A stretch of DNA of 64,000 bases, from NCBI RefSeq assembly GCF_018688315.1, contig NZ_CP061315.1, positions 1,302,001-1,366,000 on the forward strand, written 5' to 3'. The notes below the pieces were generated by a model. That model was not told the origin of the DNA and did no database searches. It saw nothing but the letters and a program-made list of their open reading frames with translations. The translations under genes and the position numbers were made by a program. Each line of letters opens with the position of its first letter. The stretch's first letter is position 1. Of this stretch, positions 41,756-51,056 are shown one piece after another. Source of the DNA: Polynucleobacter sp. AP-Kolm-20A-A1 (lineage in GTDB: Bacteria > Pseudomonadota > Gammaproteobacteria > Burkholderiales > Burkholderiaceae).

Positions 41756-42754
41756 TTACGAATGGTAATGCTGCAAGCGATCAATCTCTTCTTTAGATCC
41801 CAGCATGACTGAAACGCGCTCATGCAAATCGGTTGGCTGTAAATCCATAATTAATTCAGTGCCGTTGGTCGATGCGCCGCCAGCCTGCTCTACCAAGAAG
41901 CTCATTGGATTGGCTTCATACATCAAGCGCAATTTGCCTGGCTTGTTAGGTTCACGCTGATCCCATGGATACATAAATACACCGCCACGTGATAGAACAC
42001 GATGTACATCGGCCACCATCGAGGCAATCCAACGCATATTAAAGTCCTTGTCGCGTGCACCGCCAACGCCAGCTAAGCACTCTTCAACATAGCGACGCAC
42101 GGGATCAGCCCAGTGGCGCATATTGGACATATTGATTGCAAACTCTTTGGTGGAATGGGCAATCGTGACAGCATCCTTAATAAGCAAGAACTCGCCGGTC
42201 ACTTTATTCAAAGTAAACATCACTACACCATCACCCAAGGTTAAAGCCATCGTGGTTTGGGGGCCATAGACCACATAACCAGCAGCAACCTGATGTCGTC
42301 CCGACAATAAGAAGTCAGAAGTCTGCAATGGTGCGCTTGGGTCTTGCTTTTTCAGAACTGAGAAAATAGTGCCGATGGAGACATTCACATCAATATTGGA
42401 AGAGCCATCGAGCGGATCAAACAATAAAAGATAATCACCGGTACCTTGCACTGGAACTGGCAACTCCATCTCTTCGGACGCGAGACCAGCAAGAGATTTG
42501 CAACCCTTCACACCATCAATCAATAAGTCATTCGCAATGATGTCGAGCTTTTGCTGAACTTCGCCCTGCACATTACCAGTTCCGGCAGAGCCCAAGAGGC
42601 CAATTAAGGCGCCCTGCGCAACTTCATGACTGAGTGTGGAGCAGGTTTCTACCACTGCCAACAAGAGCTCTTGTAAGCCCGCGGGAACAGCGGCACCAGC
42701 AGGCTTTACAGCAGCCAGATATTGTTTGAAATTTGTATGGGCACTTGAGGTCAA
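41756..42754 (-). CDS. fbp: Class I fructose-1,6-bisphosphatase
   Basis: Hydrolyses fructose-1,6-bisphosphate in gluconeogenesis. The 332 residues show the metal-binding [24 protein letters not shown] and the C-terminal [37 protein letters not shown]. The start is TTG at 42754, supported by GGAGAA six bases upstream; no suitable ATG exists. It ends at the terminator shared with cphA. Confidence 0.96.
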   Translation of the reverse strand: MTSSAHTNFKQYLAAVKPAGAAVPAGLQELLLAVVETCSTLSHEVAQGALIGLLGSAGTGNVQGEVQQKLDIIANDLLIDGVKGCKSLAGLASEEMELPVPVQGTGDYLLLFDPLDGSSNIDVNVSIGTIFSVLKKQDPSAPLQTSDFLLSGRHQVAAGYVVYGPQTTMALTLGDGVVMFTLNKVTGEFLLIKDAVTIAHSTKEFAINMSNMRHWADPVRRYVEECLAGVGGARDKDFNMRWIASMVADVHRVLSRGGVFMYPWDQREPNKPGKLRLMYEANPMSFLVEQAGGASTNGTELIMDLQPTDLHERVSVMLGSKEEIDRLQHYHS

Positions 42755-42883
42755 CGGGAATTCTCCAAAGCTCTAATGAGATTAGGGTCTATTTTGCCTT
42801 GTTCCTAATGAATACTTAAAAAATGGCCAATTTCCCCTATTAAACAAGGAATGCCTGAGTCTATTTGCTATCATTTCTCCTAT

Positions 42884-42924
42884 ATTGATGCTGTTATTGA
42901 TGATAAAATACATCATTATTGATG
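42884..42924 (+). promoter_or_regulatory. Operator/promoter of the second vapBC pair
   Basis: Three copies of ATTGATG (42884, 42896, 42918) with two facing CATCA sequences form overlapping inverted repeats (TGATG-N8-CATCA and CATCA-TTAT-TGATG style). They end 10 bases before the antitoxin ATG, where a ribbon-helix-helix antitoxin would bind to repress its own operon. Confidence 0.6.
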
Positions 42925-42934
42925 AGGATTAATT

Positions 42935-43138
42935 ATGAGAACCACAGTAACAATAGACGACGATCTATACCAAAGAGGTTTAGATCTGGCTGATCCAGAA
43001 ATGGATAAGGCAGATCTATTTCGAGAAGCTATCAATGTTTTTATCCGAGTTCAGGTAGCCAAAAGACTTGCAGCACTTGGCGGCAAATCCCCCCAGATGA
43101 AGGCCGTTCCTCGCCGTAGGCCAAGAGATGGTCAGTAA
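42935..43138 (+). CDS. vapB: VapB antitoxin, ribbon-helix-helix type
   Basis: The 67 residues start [19 protein letters not shown], the DNA-binding strand and first helix of the VapB/DUF2191 antitoxins, continue with helix two ([24 protein letters not shown]) and end in a basic tail with PRRRPRDGQ. It uses a GAGGA ribosome site and precedes vapC by 2 bases. It is unrelated in fold to the vapB near 16.2 kb, so the two modules are separate acquisitions. Confidence 0.9.
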   Translation: MRTTVTIDDDLYQRGLDLADPEMDKADLFREAINVFIRVQVAKRLAALGGKSPQMKAVPRRRPRDGQ

Positions 43139-43140
43139 GC

Positions 43141-43524
43141 ATGACTATGGTTTTAGTAGACACATCAGTATGGGTGGCGCACTTTAGGAAATCAAATACT
43201 TCTTTTGAGTCCCTTCTTGTTAACGATCAAGTGCTCTGCCACCCCTTAGTTCTAATGGAGCTAGCATGCGGAACTCCACCCGCACCAAGGGAAAAGTTCT
43301 TAAGCAATCTTCAGAAATTACAACAAGCAACCGTGGCAACAACAAGCGAAACTCTAAAGCTTATAGAAAGACATAAGCTCTACGAGTCAGGATGTGGCGC
43401 AATTGATGTTTCCCTTTTATCTTCAACGCTGCTTTCAAAAAATGCTTCACTTTGGACTTTTGATAAACACTTAGAAACTCTCGCCTCTAGGTTGGGAATT
43501 TCTTACGGAAATAAGCTTCACTAA
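43141..43524 (+). CDS. vapC: VapC toxin, PIN-domain RNase
   Basis: The 127 residues have PIN-domain acidic residues in VLVDTSVWV, LMELACG, GAIDVSLLSS and WTFDKHLE, typical of VapC toxins that cut structured RNA. The ATG at 43141 is followed by a second in-frame ATG two codons later. Its stop codon overlaps the stop of the convergent pepN by a few bases, with no terminator between, which suggests a compact insertion into the fbp-pepN gap. Confidence 0.92.
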   Translation: MTMVLVDTSVWVAHFRKSNTSFESLLVNDQVLCHPLVLMELACGTPPAPREKFLSNLQKLQQATVATTSETLKLIERHKLYESGCGAIDVSLLSSTLLSKNASLWTFDKHLETLASRLGISYGNKLH

Positions 43525-46130
43525 TTACCAAGCGCCTTTCCAATCACTTCCCTAACGTCCGGGGAAAGGGCCTGGCAAGCTGCTACGCGCTCCAGAGCGG
43601 CCTTCATTGCATTTTGATAGGGCTGGGCAAATAAACGCCAGCGGTCTAAAGCTCTGGCCAGGCGTGCTGCCACTTGAGGATTAATCGGATCTAGCGCCAA
43701 GACGCTGTCAGCCCAAAATTCATAACCACTGCCATCAGCTTGGTGAAAGCTTGCTGGGTTAGCAGCGCAGAAGGAGTGGATCACGCTCCGCGCACGGTTA
43801 GGGTTGTTCAATTTGAATGCTGGGTGCTCACGCAACTTCTTCACCTCAACCAAGGTAGGCTCCAAACCTTCGACAGGTGGGCGAGTCGACTGCAGTCCAA
43901 ACCACTTATCAATCACCAAAGCATCGTTAGCAAAGCGATTATAAAAATCAATTAAACAATCTTTTGCTTCTTTGGCGCCATGGCTCACCAATGCAGCCAA
44001 GGCCGCATAACGATCAGTCATATTGTCAGCAATCTGATACTGATTGACTGCCATGGGCGCCCAGATAGCGGTATTTACTTCTAGCAACATATTGAGTGCT
44101 AAGTTTTTCAATGCTCGCTTACCTGAGTCGGTTGCATCCGACTTAAATGGTCCTGGGGTTTGCATCTGCTGATACAAAGCAGCCCACTCCAATGCAAGTT
44201 GCTTGCCAATTTCCCTGCGGAAGGCGCGACGTGCGTTGAATATTTTCTGAGGATCGACGCTGGTGCATTGCTCATACAAATAAGACTCCGCTGGGAGCGT
44301 TAACGCCAGGTCCTTGAAAGCGGGATCTAAATTGGGGTCCATCAAGATATTGCGATAGGCATCAATCAATTGGGCGTCAGGGAGACGATTATTCAAAATC
44401 ATCTGCATAGCCAGCTTTTGACCAGACTCCCAGCGATTAAAGGGATCATCATCACTAGAAAAGAGCGTTAAGAGATCGGCTTCGCTTTGCTCAAAATCTA
44501 AATTGATTGGAGCAGAGAAATTACGATTAATTGAAAGAACTGGACGCTCTGCAATATTGTCAAAAGTCCAGGTTTGACTCTCTTGCGTCAACTCCAGTAA
44601 CTGCTCTTGTTGATCATTTGCTTTAGTAAGCAAACGCATCTTCAGCGGAATATGAAACGGCTTCTTGGTGGGCTGACCGGGGCTTGGAGCGCAACTTTGG
44701 GTAAGCGTTAATTGATACTGCTTCTTAGCTGCGTCATATTGTTCTTGCACCTTCACACGTGGGGTGCCAGCCTGGCTATACCAATTTTTAAACTGGCTAA
44801 GATCTTTGCCACCAGCATCCGCCATGGCTGCCAAGAAATCATCGCACGTGACTGCCTGGCCATCATGGCGCTTGAAATATAAATCCATTCCTTTGCGGAA
44901 ACCATCTTTACCCAAAAGGGTTTGATACATCCGCACAACCTCGGAACCCTTCTCGTACACGGTAACGGTATAGAAGTTATTAATTTCTTGATACTCATCC
45001 GGGCGAATTGGGTGCGCCATTGGACCCGCATCTTCAGGGAACTGTAATTGGCGCAACAAACGGACATCTTCAATGCGCTTTACCGCCCTGCCGGATTCAC
45101 TACCCATTTGATCGGCTGAAAACTCTTGATCTCTAAATACTGTCAAACCTTCTTTGAGCGATAGCTGGAACCAATCCTGACAAGTTACTCGGTTACCGGT
45201 CCAGTTATGGAAATACTCGTGCGCGACAACACTTTCAATGTTGGCAAAGTCTCCATCTGTTGCAGTCTCTGGCTGAGCCAATACGAACTTCGTATTGAAA
45301 ATATTTAAGCCTTTGTTTTCCATGGCGCCCATATTGAAGTCGCCCACAGCAACAATCATGAAGCGCTCCAAATCCAGCTCCAGGCCAAAGCGCTTCTCAT
45401 CCCAATGGATGGAGGCAATCAATGAATCCATTGCATGTCTCGTCTTTTTCAGATCATGGGGCTCGACCCAGATCTGTAACAACTTCTTGGCGCCGCTACT
45501 AGTGGTAATAGTCTCTTCGATACATTGCAATTTGCCTGCAACCAGTGCAAATAAATATGATGGCTTCGGAAACGGGTCTTCCCAAACAGCGCTATGCCAT
45601 CCATTGGGTAGCTTCTCGGTACCAAGCAAATTACCGTTTGATAGAAGCACTGGATACTGCTCCTCCCTTGCGCGTAATGTCACCTTAAAACGCGCCATCA
45701 CATCCGGGCGATCTAAGAAGTAAGTGATCTTTCTAAAACCTTCTGCTTCGCACTGGGTAAAGAAGTTTCCATTCGAAACGTATAAACCCATCAACGTAGT
45801 GTTCTTCTCTGGAACACAGACGCAAATAATTTCAACAATAAATTTTTCTTTACCCTCGTTTGGCAATGAATGAATCGTCAAAAATTCAGGGGTCAATTCA
45901 AAATGTCGATGTGCTTCACCATTGATGCGCAAGCTTACAAATTCCAGTTCACTTCCAACTAGCACTAGAGGTGCGCCAGCGTTAAAGCCCTTGCCGGGTA
46001 ATACCTCCAATCGACTTTTGATGATGGTGCGAGCTGGGTCTAGGGCGATATCCAGATCGACATGATCAAAGGTATATACCGGAGGCTGGTATTGCAGACG
46101 CTTAAAGCTTTGAGGAAGATCAGTTTTCAT
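43521..46130 (-). CDS. pepN: Aminopeptidase N
   Basis: PepN is the M1 zinc aminopeptidase that finishes cytosolic protein breakdown. The 869 residues show the substrate-binding GAMEN motif (FNMGAMENKG), the zinc site HEYFHNWTGNRV with the distal Glu in LKEGLTVFRDQEF, and the catalytic Tyr region TVYEKGSEVVRM. Length fits the E. coli-type enzyme. There is no ribosome site; TAAAAT ends six bases before the ATG, so a leaderless mRNA is likely. Confidence 0.97.
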   Translation of the reverse strand: MKTDLPQSFKRLQYQPPVYTFDHVDLDIALDPARTIIKSRLEVLPGKGFNAGAPLVLVGSELEFVSLRINGEAHRHFELTPEFLTIHSLPNEGKEKFIVEIICVCVPEKNTTLMGLYVSNGNFFTQCEAEGFRKITYFLDRPDVMARFKVTLRAREEQYPVLLSNGNLLGTEKLPNGWHSAVWEDPFPKPSYLFALVAGKLQCIEETITTSSGAKKLLQIWVEPHDLKKTRHAMDSLIASIHWDEKRFGLELDLERFMIVAVGDFNMGAMENKGLNIFNTKFVLAQPETATDGDFANIESVVAHEYFHNWTGNRVTCQDWFQLSLKEGLTVFRDQEFSADQMGSESGRAVKRIEDVRLLRQLQFPEDAGPMAHPIRPDEYQEINNFYTVTVYEKGSEVVRMYQTLLGKDGFRKGMDLYFKRHDGQAVTCDDFLAAMADAGGKDLSQFKNWYSQAGTPRVKVQEQYDAAKKQYQLTLTQSCAPSPGQPTKKPFHIPLKMRLLTKANDQQEQLLELTQESQTWTFDNIAERPVLSINRNFSAPINLDFEQSEADLLTLFSSDDDPFNRWESGQKLAMQMILNNRLPDAQLIDAYRNILMDPNLDPAFKDLALTLPAESYLYEQCTSVDPQKIFNARRAFRREIGKQLALEWAALYQQMQTPGPFKSDATDSGKRALKNLALNMLLEVNTAIWAPMAVNQYQIADNMTDRYAALAALVSHGAKEAKDCLIDFYNRFANDALVIDKWFGLQSTRPPVEGLEPTLVEVKKLREHPAFKLNNPNRARSVIHSFCAANPASFHQADGSGYEFWADSVLALDPINPQVAARLARALDRWRLFAQPYQNAMKAALERVAACQALSPDVREVIGKALGN

Positions 46131-46136
46131 GGGTTT

Positions 46137-46142
46137 ATTTTA
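46137..46142 (-). promoter_or_regulatory. -10 box for leaderless pepN
   Basis: TAAAAT (five of six consensus bases) ends exactly six bases before the pepN ATG. Confidence 0.5.
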
Positions 46143-46183
46143 AGTCTGGATAAAGGAGTGTGCTGAGGGCGTCCTGCGTCCCA

Positions 46184-46759
46184 CTAACTCCAAATTAAGG
46201 TAGCTATACCTATAGCGATAAAGGTTACTGCTGCTACGGCATGCACCCACTTGATGGGCATGCGCTTTGTAAATTTTTGACCAATCCAAACGGCTGGTGC
46301 ATTTGCCAACATCATCCCCAAAGTAGTGCCAACGGTTACTGAAAATACATCTTCATAGCGAGCGCCTAAGGCAATCGTTGCAATCTGGGTTTTGTCACCC
46401 ATCTCAGCCAAAAAGAAAAGTCCGACTGTCAGCAGAAAAACTTGTAGCGCTCGGTCTGCTACTTTTGAGCCAGCTGCATCATCAATATGGTCTGGCACCA
46501 GTAACCACAAGCCGATACCCAAAAAGCTCAAGCCCAATATCCAACGCATCACATCTGGCGACACCAAGCTTGTTAACCAATGCCCCAGTAAAGCGGCGCA
46601 TGCATGATTAGCAATGGTGGCAATAAAGATGCCTGCAATGATGGCAAGTGCCTGCTTTGGATAACGCGCAGCGAGCATGAGTGACAAGAGCTGGGTTTTA
46701 TCACCCATCTCAGCTAAGGCAACAACGCCTGCAGAAAGAAATAATGCTGAAAAGTCCAT
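46184..46759 (-). CDS. TMEM165/GDT1 family cation (manganese) exporter
   Basis: The 191 residues have six membrane helices in two repeats, each with the signature E-M-G-D-K-T-Q (VVALAEMGDKTQLLSLML near 13-28, and FFLAEMGDKTQIATIAL near 115-130). Family members include the Vibrio manganese exporter MneA and the yeast and human Golgi Mn/Ca transporters. The ATG at 46759 is preferred over an upstream TTG. A terminator hairpin sits only 12 bases upstream, so the gene either depends on read-through from ald or has a promoter inside ald. Confidence 0.9.
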   Translation of the reverse strand: MDFSALFLSAGVVALAEMGDKTQLLSLMLAARYPKQALAIIAGIFIATIANHACAALLGHWLTSLVSPDVMRWILGLSFLGIGLWLLVPDHIDDAAGSKVADRALQVFLLTVGLFFLAEMGDKTQIATIALGARYEDVFSVTVGTTLGMMLANAPAVWIGQKFTKRMPIKWVHAVAAVTFIAIGIATLIWS

Positions 46760-46770
46760 AGATTCCAAAA

Positions 46771-46809
46771 TAAAAGGGGCTAAAGGGTAGTTTAGACCCT
46801 CTAGCCCCT
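46771..46809 (-). terminator. Terminator/attenuator between ald and the GDT1 gene
   Basis: On the minus strand, GGGGCTA plus AGGGT pair with ACCCT plus TAGCCCC (one mismatch between blocks), followed by TTTTATTTT. It lies 44 bases after the ald stop and 12 before the next ATG. Confidence 0.88.
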
Positions 46810-46852
46810 ACTCTATGGAGTGAACTGCTATTTTGCCATTGGCTTTATATCC

Positions 46853-47971
46853 TTACGCCGCTAGGAGTTCTTCGGCAAGTACAAAGTCCAATCTTTGCGC
46901 TTGCGCCACTGGTTCAGAAGTTAGAACGCCCTTATGAACGCTCAGACCATTACGTAGATGATGATCAACCGACAAAGCATTGAGCACGCCGCGATTTGCC
47001 AACATTTCCACAAAAGGGAAGGTTGCGTTTGTTAGGGCAAAGGTGGAAGTTCTTGCGACCGCACCGGGCATATTGGCAACGCAGTAGTGAACCACATCAT
47101 CCACCAAGAATGTCGGATCCGCATGAGTTGTTGGTCTTGAGGTTTCAAAACAACCACCTTGATCAATGGCAACATCAACCACCACCGATCCTGGTTTCAT
47201 TTTTCGAACCATGTCACGCGTTACCAATTTGGGTGCAGCAGCTCCAGGCAATAGCACTGCACCAATCACTACATCTGCCTCACTAACTTCTTGCTCGATT
47301 AATAAACTATCGGAATAAAAGGTTCGCACTCGATTTCCATAGAGCATGTCGATCTGTCGCAGACGATCAATATCACGGTCAAAGATGCAAACATCTGCAC
47401 CCATTCCTACTGCCATTTGCAAGGCATTGCGCCCCACTACGCCACCACCCAAAATCACAATCTTGGCAGGAGATACTCCAGGAACACCAGCCATTAATAC
47501 GCCTTGACCGCCATGGGTTTTCTCTAAATGAGAGGCTGCTGCCTGAATCGACATACGACCCGCCACCTCACTCATGGGCGCCAGCAAAGGCAAGGCGCCG
47601 TTCATTGCGGTGACTGTTTCATAGGCAATGCAGGTCGCTCCAGAATCAATCAGGGCCTTAGTCTGCGCTGGATCTGGGGCTAAATGCAAATAGGTAAATA
47701 GAATTTGATCCTCGCGCAACATCGCGCATTCTTGGGCTTGAGGTTCCTTCACCTTCACAATCATTTCTGCTTTTTGAAAGACTTCTGCCGCGCTATTAAT
47801 CAGAGTGGCTCCAGCCATCCTATAGGACTCATCTGTTAAACCAATCTGCTCGCCTGCTCCACGTTGAACCAGAACAGAATGTCCTTGCCTGCATAACCCA
47901 CTCACATTGCCTGGAGTTAAGCCAACCCTGAACTCATTATTTTTCACTTCTTGAGGTACGCCAATAATCAT
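46853..47971 (-). CDS. ald: Alanine dehydrogenase
   Basis: Oxidises L-alanine to pyruvate and ammonia with NAD. The 372 residues have the N-terminal KNNEFRVGLTPG substrate region, His in LFTYLHLAPD, and the Rossmann motif ILGGGVVGRNALQMA. GGAGA precedes the ATG. It directly follows an amino-acid permease gene (12-base gap), which implies an alanine-uptake and catabolism unit. Confidence 0.96.
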   Translation of the reverse strand: MIIGVPQEVKNNEFRVGLTPGNVSGLCRQGHSVLVQRGAGEQIGLTDESYRMAGATLINSAAEVFQKAEMIVKVKEPQAQECAMLREDQILFTYLHLAPDPAQTKALIDSGATCIAYETVTAMNGALPLLAPMSEVAGRMSIQAAASHLEKTHGGQGVLMAGVPGVSPAKIVILGGGVVGRNALQMAVGMGADVCIFDRDIDRLRQIDMLYGNRVRTFYSDSLLIEQEVSEADVVIGAVLLPGAAAPKLVTRDMVRKMKPGSVVVDVAIDQGGCFETSRPTTHADPTFLVDDVVHYCVANMPGAVARTSTFALTNATFPFVEMLANRGVLNALSVDHHLRNGLSVHKGVLTSEPVAQAQRLDFVLAEELLAA

Positions 47972-47983
47972 TGATATCTCCTG

Positions 47984-49366
47984 TTATTGAAAATCACGAC
48001 TGGTTTTTGTTTTGCGATGTAAGCCAACGATATAAAACATCGCTAGATACACGCCCATCAAACACGGACCTAAGATCAGAGCAATCCGTGCATCTTCATG
48101 AAAGCCCATCAGCACAATGACTAAGAAAATAAATGCCAGAGCAAACCATGAAGAATAGGGCCACCAAGGCGTGCGATATGCCAATGCATTCACTTGCTCT
48201 TGAGTTAAGGAGCGGCGGAATTTAAGTTGCGTAAACAAGATTGCAATCCAAACCATCAAACCAATAAAGGTCACTGCAGCCATCATGTATTGGAATGCTT
48301 TATCCGGCACAAAGTAGTTCAGAACTACGCCGGTCATACAAATAGCAACCGTTGACATAACCGCACGATGAGGCACGCCATACTTTGAGAGCTTGGCAAA
48401 GCGTGCTGGGGCGTAGCCATTAGAGGATAGTGAATACAACAATCGGCCACCACTAAAGATGCCGGCATTACAAGAAGATAGTGCAGCAGTAATCACCACA
48501 AAGTTGATTAAGCCAGCAGCTTCTCGCAAACCAAGTCGCTCAAACATCACTACAAATGGACTTCCTTGCTGACCTACCTGGTTCCAGGGGAAGATCGCCA
48601 GAATTACTAAAACAGCTCCCATGTAAAAAATAAGGATGCGCCATGCTAAGGAGTCGATAGCCATGGGGATGGTTTTTTGTGGGTTCTCAGCCTCTCCTGC
48701 AGATAGACCAATCATCTCTATACCGACATAGGCAAACAAGACCATTTGCAATGAGAGCAACATGCCGCTGATGCCATTTGGGAAGAAGCCACCGTGCTGC
48801 CACAAATTACTTAATCCTATCGGCTGCCAGTCGTTGGTGAACCCAAATAATATCACTGAGCCACCTAATGCAATCATGGCCACAATCGCCACTACTTTGA
48901 TAAGAGCAAACCAGAACTCAAATTCACCAAAAACTTTCACAGCGATGAGATTGATTAAGCCCATCATCAAGATTGAAGAAAGCGCCCATATCCACTGTGG
49001 AGTTTCTGGAAACCAAATGCTCATATAGATACCAACAGCTGTAACCTCGGCAATACCCACAACAATCCAATAAGTCCAGTAGCCCCATCCGACCATATAA
49101 CCGGCCAAGGGACCCACGTAGTTATTGGCATATGCCGCAAAGGAGCCTGCCACAGGCTCATGTACCGCCATTTCACCGAGCACCCTCAAGACAATGAAGG
49201 CAACAATTCCTGCCAACAAGTAACCCAAGAGAATCGATGGGCCTGCAATTTGAATTGCGCTTGCCGACCCTAAAAATAATCCAACGCCAATCGTTGAACC
49301 CAAGGCCATCAAACGAATATGCCTTGCTTTGAGATGGCGCTTTAAGCCAGTTTGTTCAGTCTGCAA
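47984..49366 (-). CDS. APC-family amino-acid permease (probably alanine/D-alanine/glycine)
   Basis: The 460 residues have 12 membrane helices and the amino-acid transporter start LKRHLKARHIRLMALGSTIGVGLFLGSA, close to AroP/ProY/CycA permeases. The frame is open 13 codons further up, but AAAGGAGGT lies six bases before the TTG at 49366, a near-perfect ribosome site, so that TTG is the start. Being followed at once by ald, it most likely imports alanine; proline or other small amino acids are alternatives. Confidence 0.92.
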   Translation of the reverse strand: MQTEQTGLKRHLKARHIRLMALGSTIGVGLFLGSASAIQIAGPSILLGYLLAGIVAFIVLRVLGEMAVHEPVAGSFAAYANNYVGPLAGYMVGWGYWTYWIVVGIAEVTAVGIYMSIWFPETPQWIWALSSILMMGLINLIAVKVFGEFEFWFALIKVVAIVAMIALGGSVILFGFTNDWQPIGLSNLWQHGGFFPNGISGMLLSLQMVLFAYVGIEMIGLSAGEAENPQKTIPMAIDSLAWRILIFYMGAVLVILAIFPWNQVGQQGSPFVVMFERLGLREAAGLINFVVITAALSSCNAGIFSGGRLLYSLSSNGYAPARFAKLSKYGVPHRAVMSTVAICMTGVVLNYFVPDKAFQYMMAAVTFIGLMVWIAILFTQLKFRRSLTQEQVNALAYRTPWWPYSSWFALAFIFLVIVLMGFHEDARIALILGPCLMGVYLAMFYIVGLHRKTKTSRDFQ

Positions 49367-49642
49367 AAGAGACCTCCTTTCGAATTGTCGTTGGCGATTT
49401 ACCAACGAAGCAAAGTCTAGGGAGGACTTGTGGAATGCACTAGGGGATAAAAATAACTAAAGTGCTTAATAAGCTAAAAGTAAATTGAGATATACCTAGT
49501 TATTGCATTGGAGTCTTTGAAATCACGACTTTTACTTCTCATGATTTATTTTTGACCGCAAAAGAATCAGTAATTTCCTACAGGGATTCCCCTTAAGGAA
49601 TAACAATGTTTTTGCTTACTGCTTTTGTTTTTTCTTTGATAT

Positions 49643-50392
49643 TTATTGAGCAGCGATGAGATTTAAGATCTCTGCAGCAGCCGCTAAACCGCAGGCCGCA
49701 GTCACCATCACCGTAGAGCCATACCCCGAACAAGCTAGACCGCCATTGGCTGCGCCAGCCCTTGGCTCATGAGAATAGATAGCGCGGATACCAATTTTCT
49801 TTTTCAGGTTGCGGGAGAATCCATGATCCTGCCTTAGTCCCTGCCTCACCTTTGCAAGCAAAGCATCTTGTTCAGTTCTTGAAAGATCATCGCAGCGCAC
49901 AGAGGTAGGATCAGACTTTCCCCCGGCTGCGCCACACATTACCAAAGCGCGATTATTAGCCACAGCCCAGACTGATAAAGCAATTTTGGTTTGCACAGAA
50001 TCTGTTGCGTCTAATACATAGGCATTGCTTGGAATGAGTGCATCTAAATTCTGCGGCTCTAAGAATTCATCACAAGGTGTTATTTGTATGCCGGGATTAA
50101 TTTGACGAATGCGATCGGTCATCGCCTCAACCTTCGCCTTGCCATACTGCCCCTCTAGAGCATGCAGCTGTCGATTCGTATTGCTCTCTGCGATGTGATC
50201 AAAGTCAACCAAGACAAGATGACCAATGCCAGTGCGGGCCAAAGCTTCAGCCGCCCAGGAGCCAACACCTCCTAAGCCGGCAACGACTACCGTTGCATTT
50301 CGAAAGCGTTCGCGCAGCTCTGGTCCGTAGAGTCTAGAAACCCCACCAAAACGACGCTCTTCTACGCTTTCTTCAACCTTGTCTTCTGCCAT
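49643..50392 (-). CDS. tcdA: tRNA threonylcarbamoyladenosine dehydratase TcdA
   Basis: TcdA cyclises t6A to ct6A at position 37 of ANN-reading tRNAs. The 249 residues form a ThiF/E1-like domain with RFGGVSRLYGPE, the nucleotide loop VVAGLGGVGSWAAEALARTG, DFDHIAESNTNRQ and DATDSVQTK, ending in a C-terminal membrane-like helix (AACGLAAAAEILNLIAA). It is divergent from pdxH with only 22 bases between start codons; a GAGAAG site is visible. Confidence 0.94.
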   Translation of the reverse strand: MAEDKVEESVEERRFGGVSRLYGPELRERFRNATVVVAGLGGVGSWAAEALARTGIGHLVLVDFDHIAESNTNRQLHALEGQYGKAKVEAMTDRIRQINPGIQITPCDEFLEPQNLDALIPSNAYVLDATDSVQTKIALSVWAVANNRALVMCGAAGGKSDPTSVRCDDLSRTEQDALLAKVRQGLRQDHGFSRNLKKKIGIRAIYSHEPRAGAANGGLACSGYGSTVMVTAACGLAAAAEILNLIAAQ

Positions 50393-50408
50393 AGCTTCTC
50401 TTTATACT
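50379..50408 (+). promoter_or_regulatory. Promoter for leaderless pdxH
   Basis: TTGTCT (50379-50384), 18 bases, TATACT (50403-50408), then six bases to the ATG. The -35 lies inside the tcdA coding start. On the minus strand TATAAA (50406-50401) lies eight bases before the tcdA ATG, so the two promoters overlap. Confidence 0.6.
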
Positions 50409-50414
50409 GAATAA

Positions 50415-51050
50415 ATGGACTCTATTGCTCAACTCCGCAAAAACTATACCTTTGGTCAGCTGTCCGAAACCGAGGTTCCGCACAATCCCTTGCCCTTATT
50501 TAAGCTCTGGTTTGAGCAGGCAATTAAGGCGGAGTGCCCAGAACCCAATTCCATGACTCTGGCAACTGCCGATCAAGCCGGAAATCCATCAGCCCGTATT
50601 GTCTTACTAAAAGGCGCTGACGAAAATGGCTTTACCTTCTTTACCAATTATGAAAGCCAAAAAGGTCGGGATTTAGCTGCTCGTCCACAGGCTGCCCTAC
50701 TCTTTCATTGGCACGAATTAGAGCGTCAAGTACGAATTCAGGGGATTGTCGAGCGCGTCAGTAGCGCCGAGAGTGATGAATACTTCCACTCCCGCCCTCC
50801 CGCCTCCAGAATTGGTGCATGGGCCTCCCCACAAAGCGCGGCAATACCAAGCCGTGAATTTTTAGAGGAAGCTGAGAAGCGCTTTAAGGCTGAGTTTGGT
50901 GATGCGCCGCCACGCCCTGCACATTGGGGTGGATATCGTTTACGTCCTACCGAAATTGAATTCTGGCAAGGTCGTCCATCAAGATTGCATGATCGGATTC
51001 ACTACAAGATAGATGGCAGCACTTGGCAAATTAACCGCCTTGCCCCTTAA
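50415..51050 (+). CDS. pdxH: Pyridoxamine 5'-phosphate oxidase
   Basis: FMN enzyme that makes pyridoxal phosphate. The 211 residues show [25 protein letters not shown] (FMN and substrate binding), [16 protein letters not shown], the [16 protein letters not shown] motif and the C-terminal [20 protein letters not shown]. No ribosome site; the ATG sits six bases after TATACT. It ends 6 bases from the convergent msrA stop. Confidence 0.97.
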   Translation: MDSIAQLRKNYTFGQLSETEVPHNPLPLFKLWFEQAIKAECPEPNSMTLATADQAGNPSARIVLLKGADENGFTFFTNYESQKGRDLAARPQAALLFHWHELERQVRIQGIVERVSSAESDEYFHSRPPASRIGAWASPQSAAIPSREFLEEAEKRFKAEFGDAPPRPAHWGGYRLRPTEIEFWQGRPSRLHDRIHYKIDGSTWQINRLAP

Positions 51051-51056
51051 GTAGTA

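Noticed and set aside
46771..46852. Manganese (yybP-ykoY) riboswitch in front of the GDT1-type exporter
   Set aside because: The space between the ald stop and the terminator is too short and I see none of the conserved aptamer bases.
49606..49659. 17-codon reading frame after AAGGA, a possible leader peptide between tcdA and the permease
   Set aside because: No plus-strand gene follows it (tcdA reads the other way), and it overlaps the end of tcdA; the ribosome-like site is probably chance.
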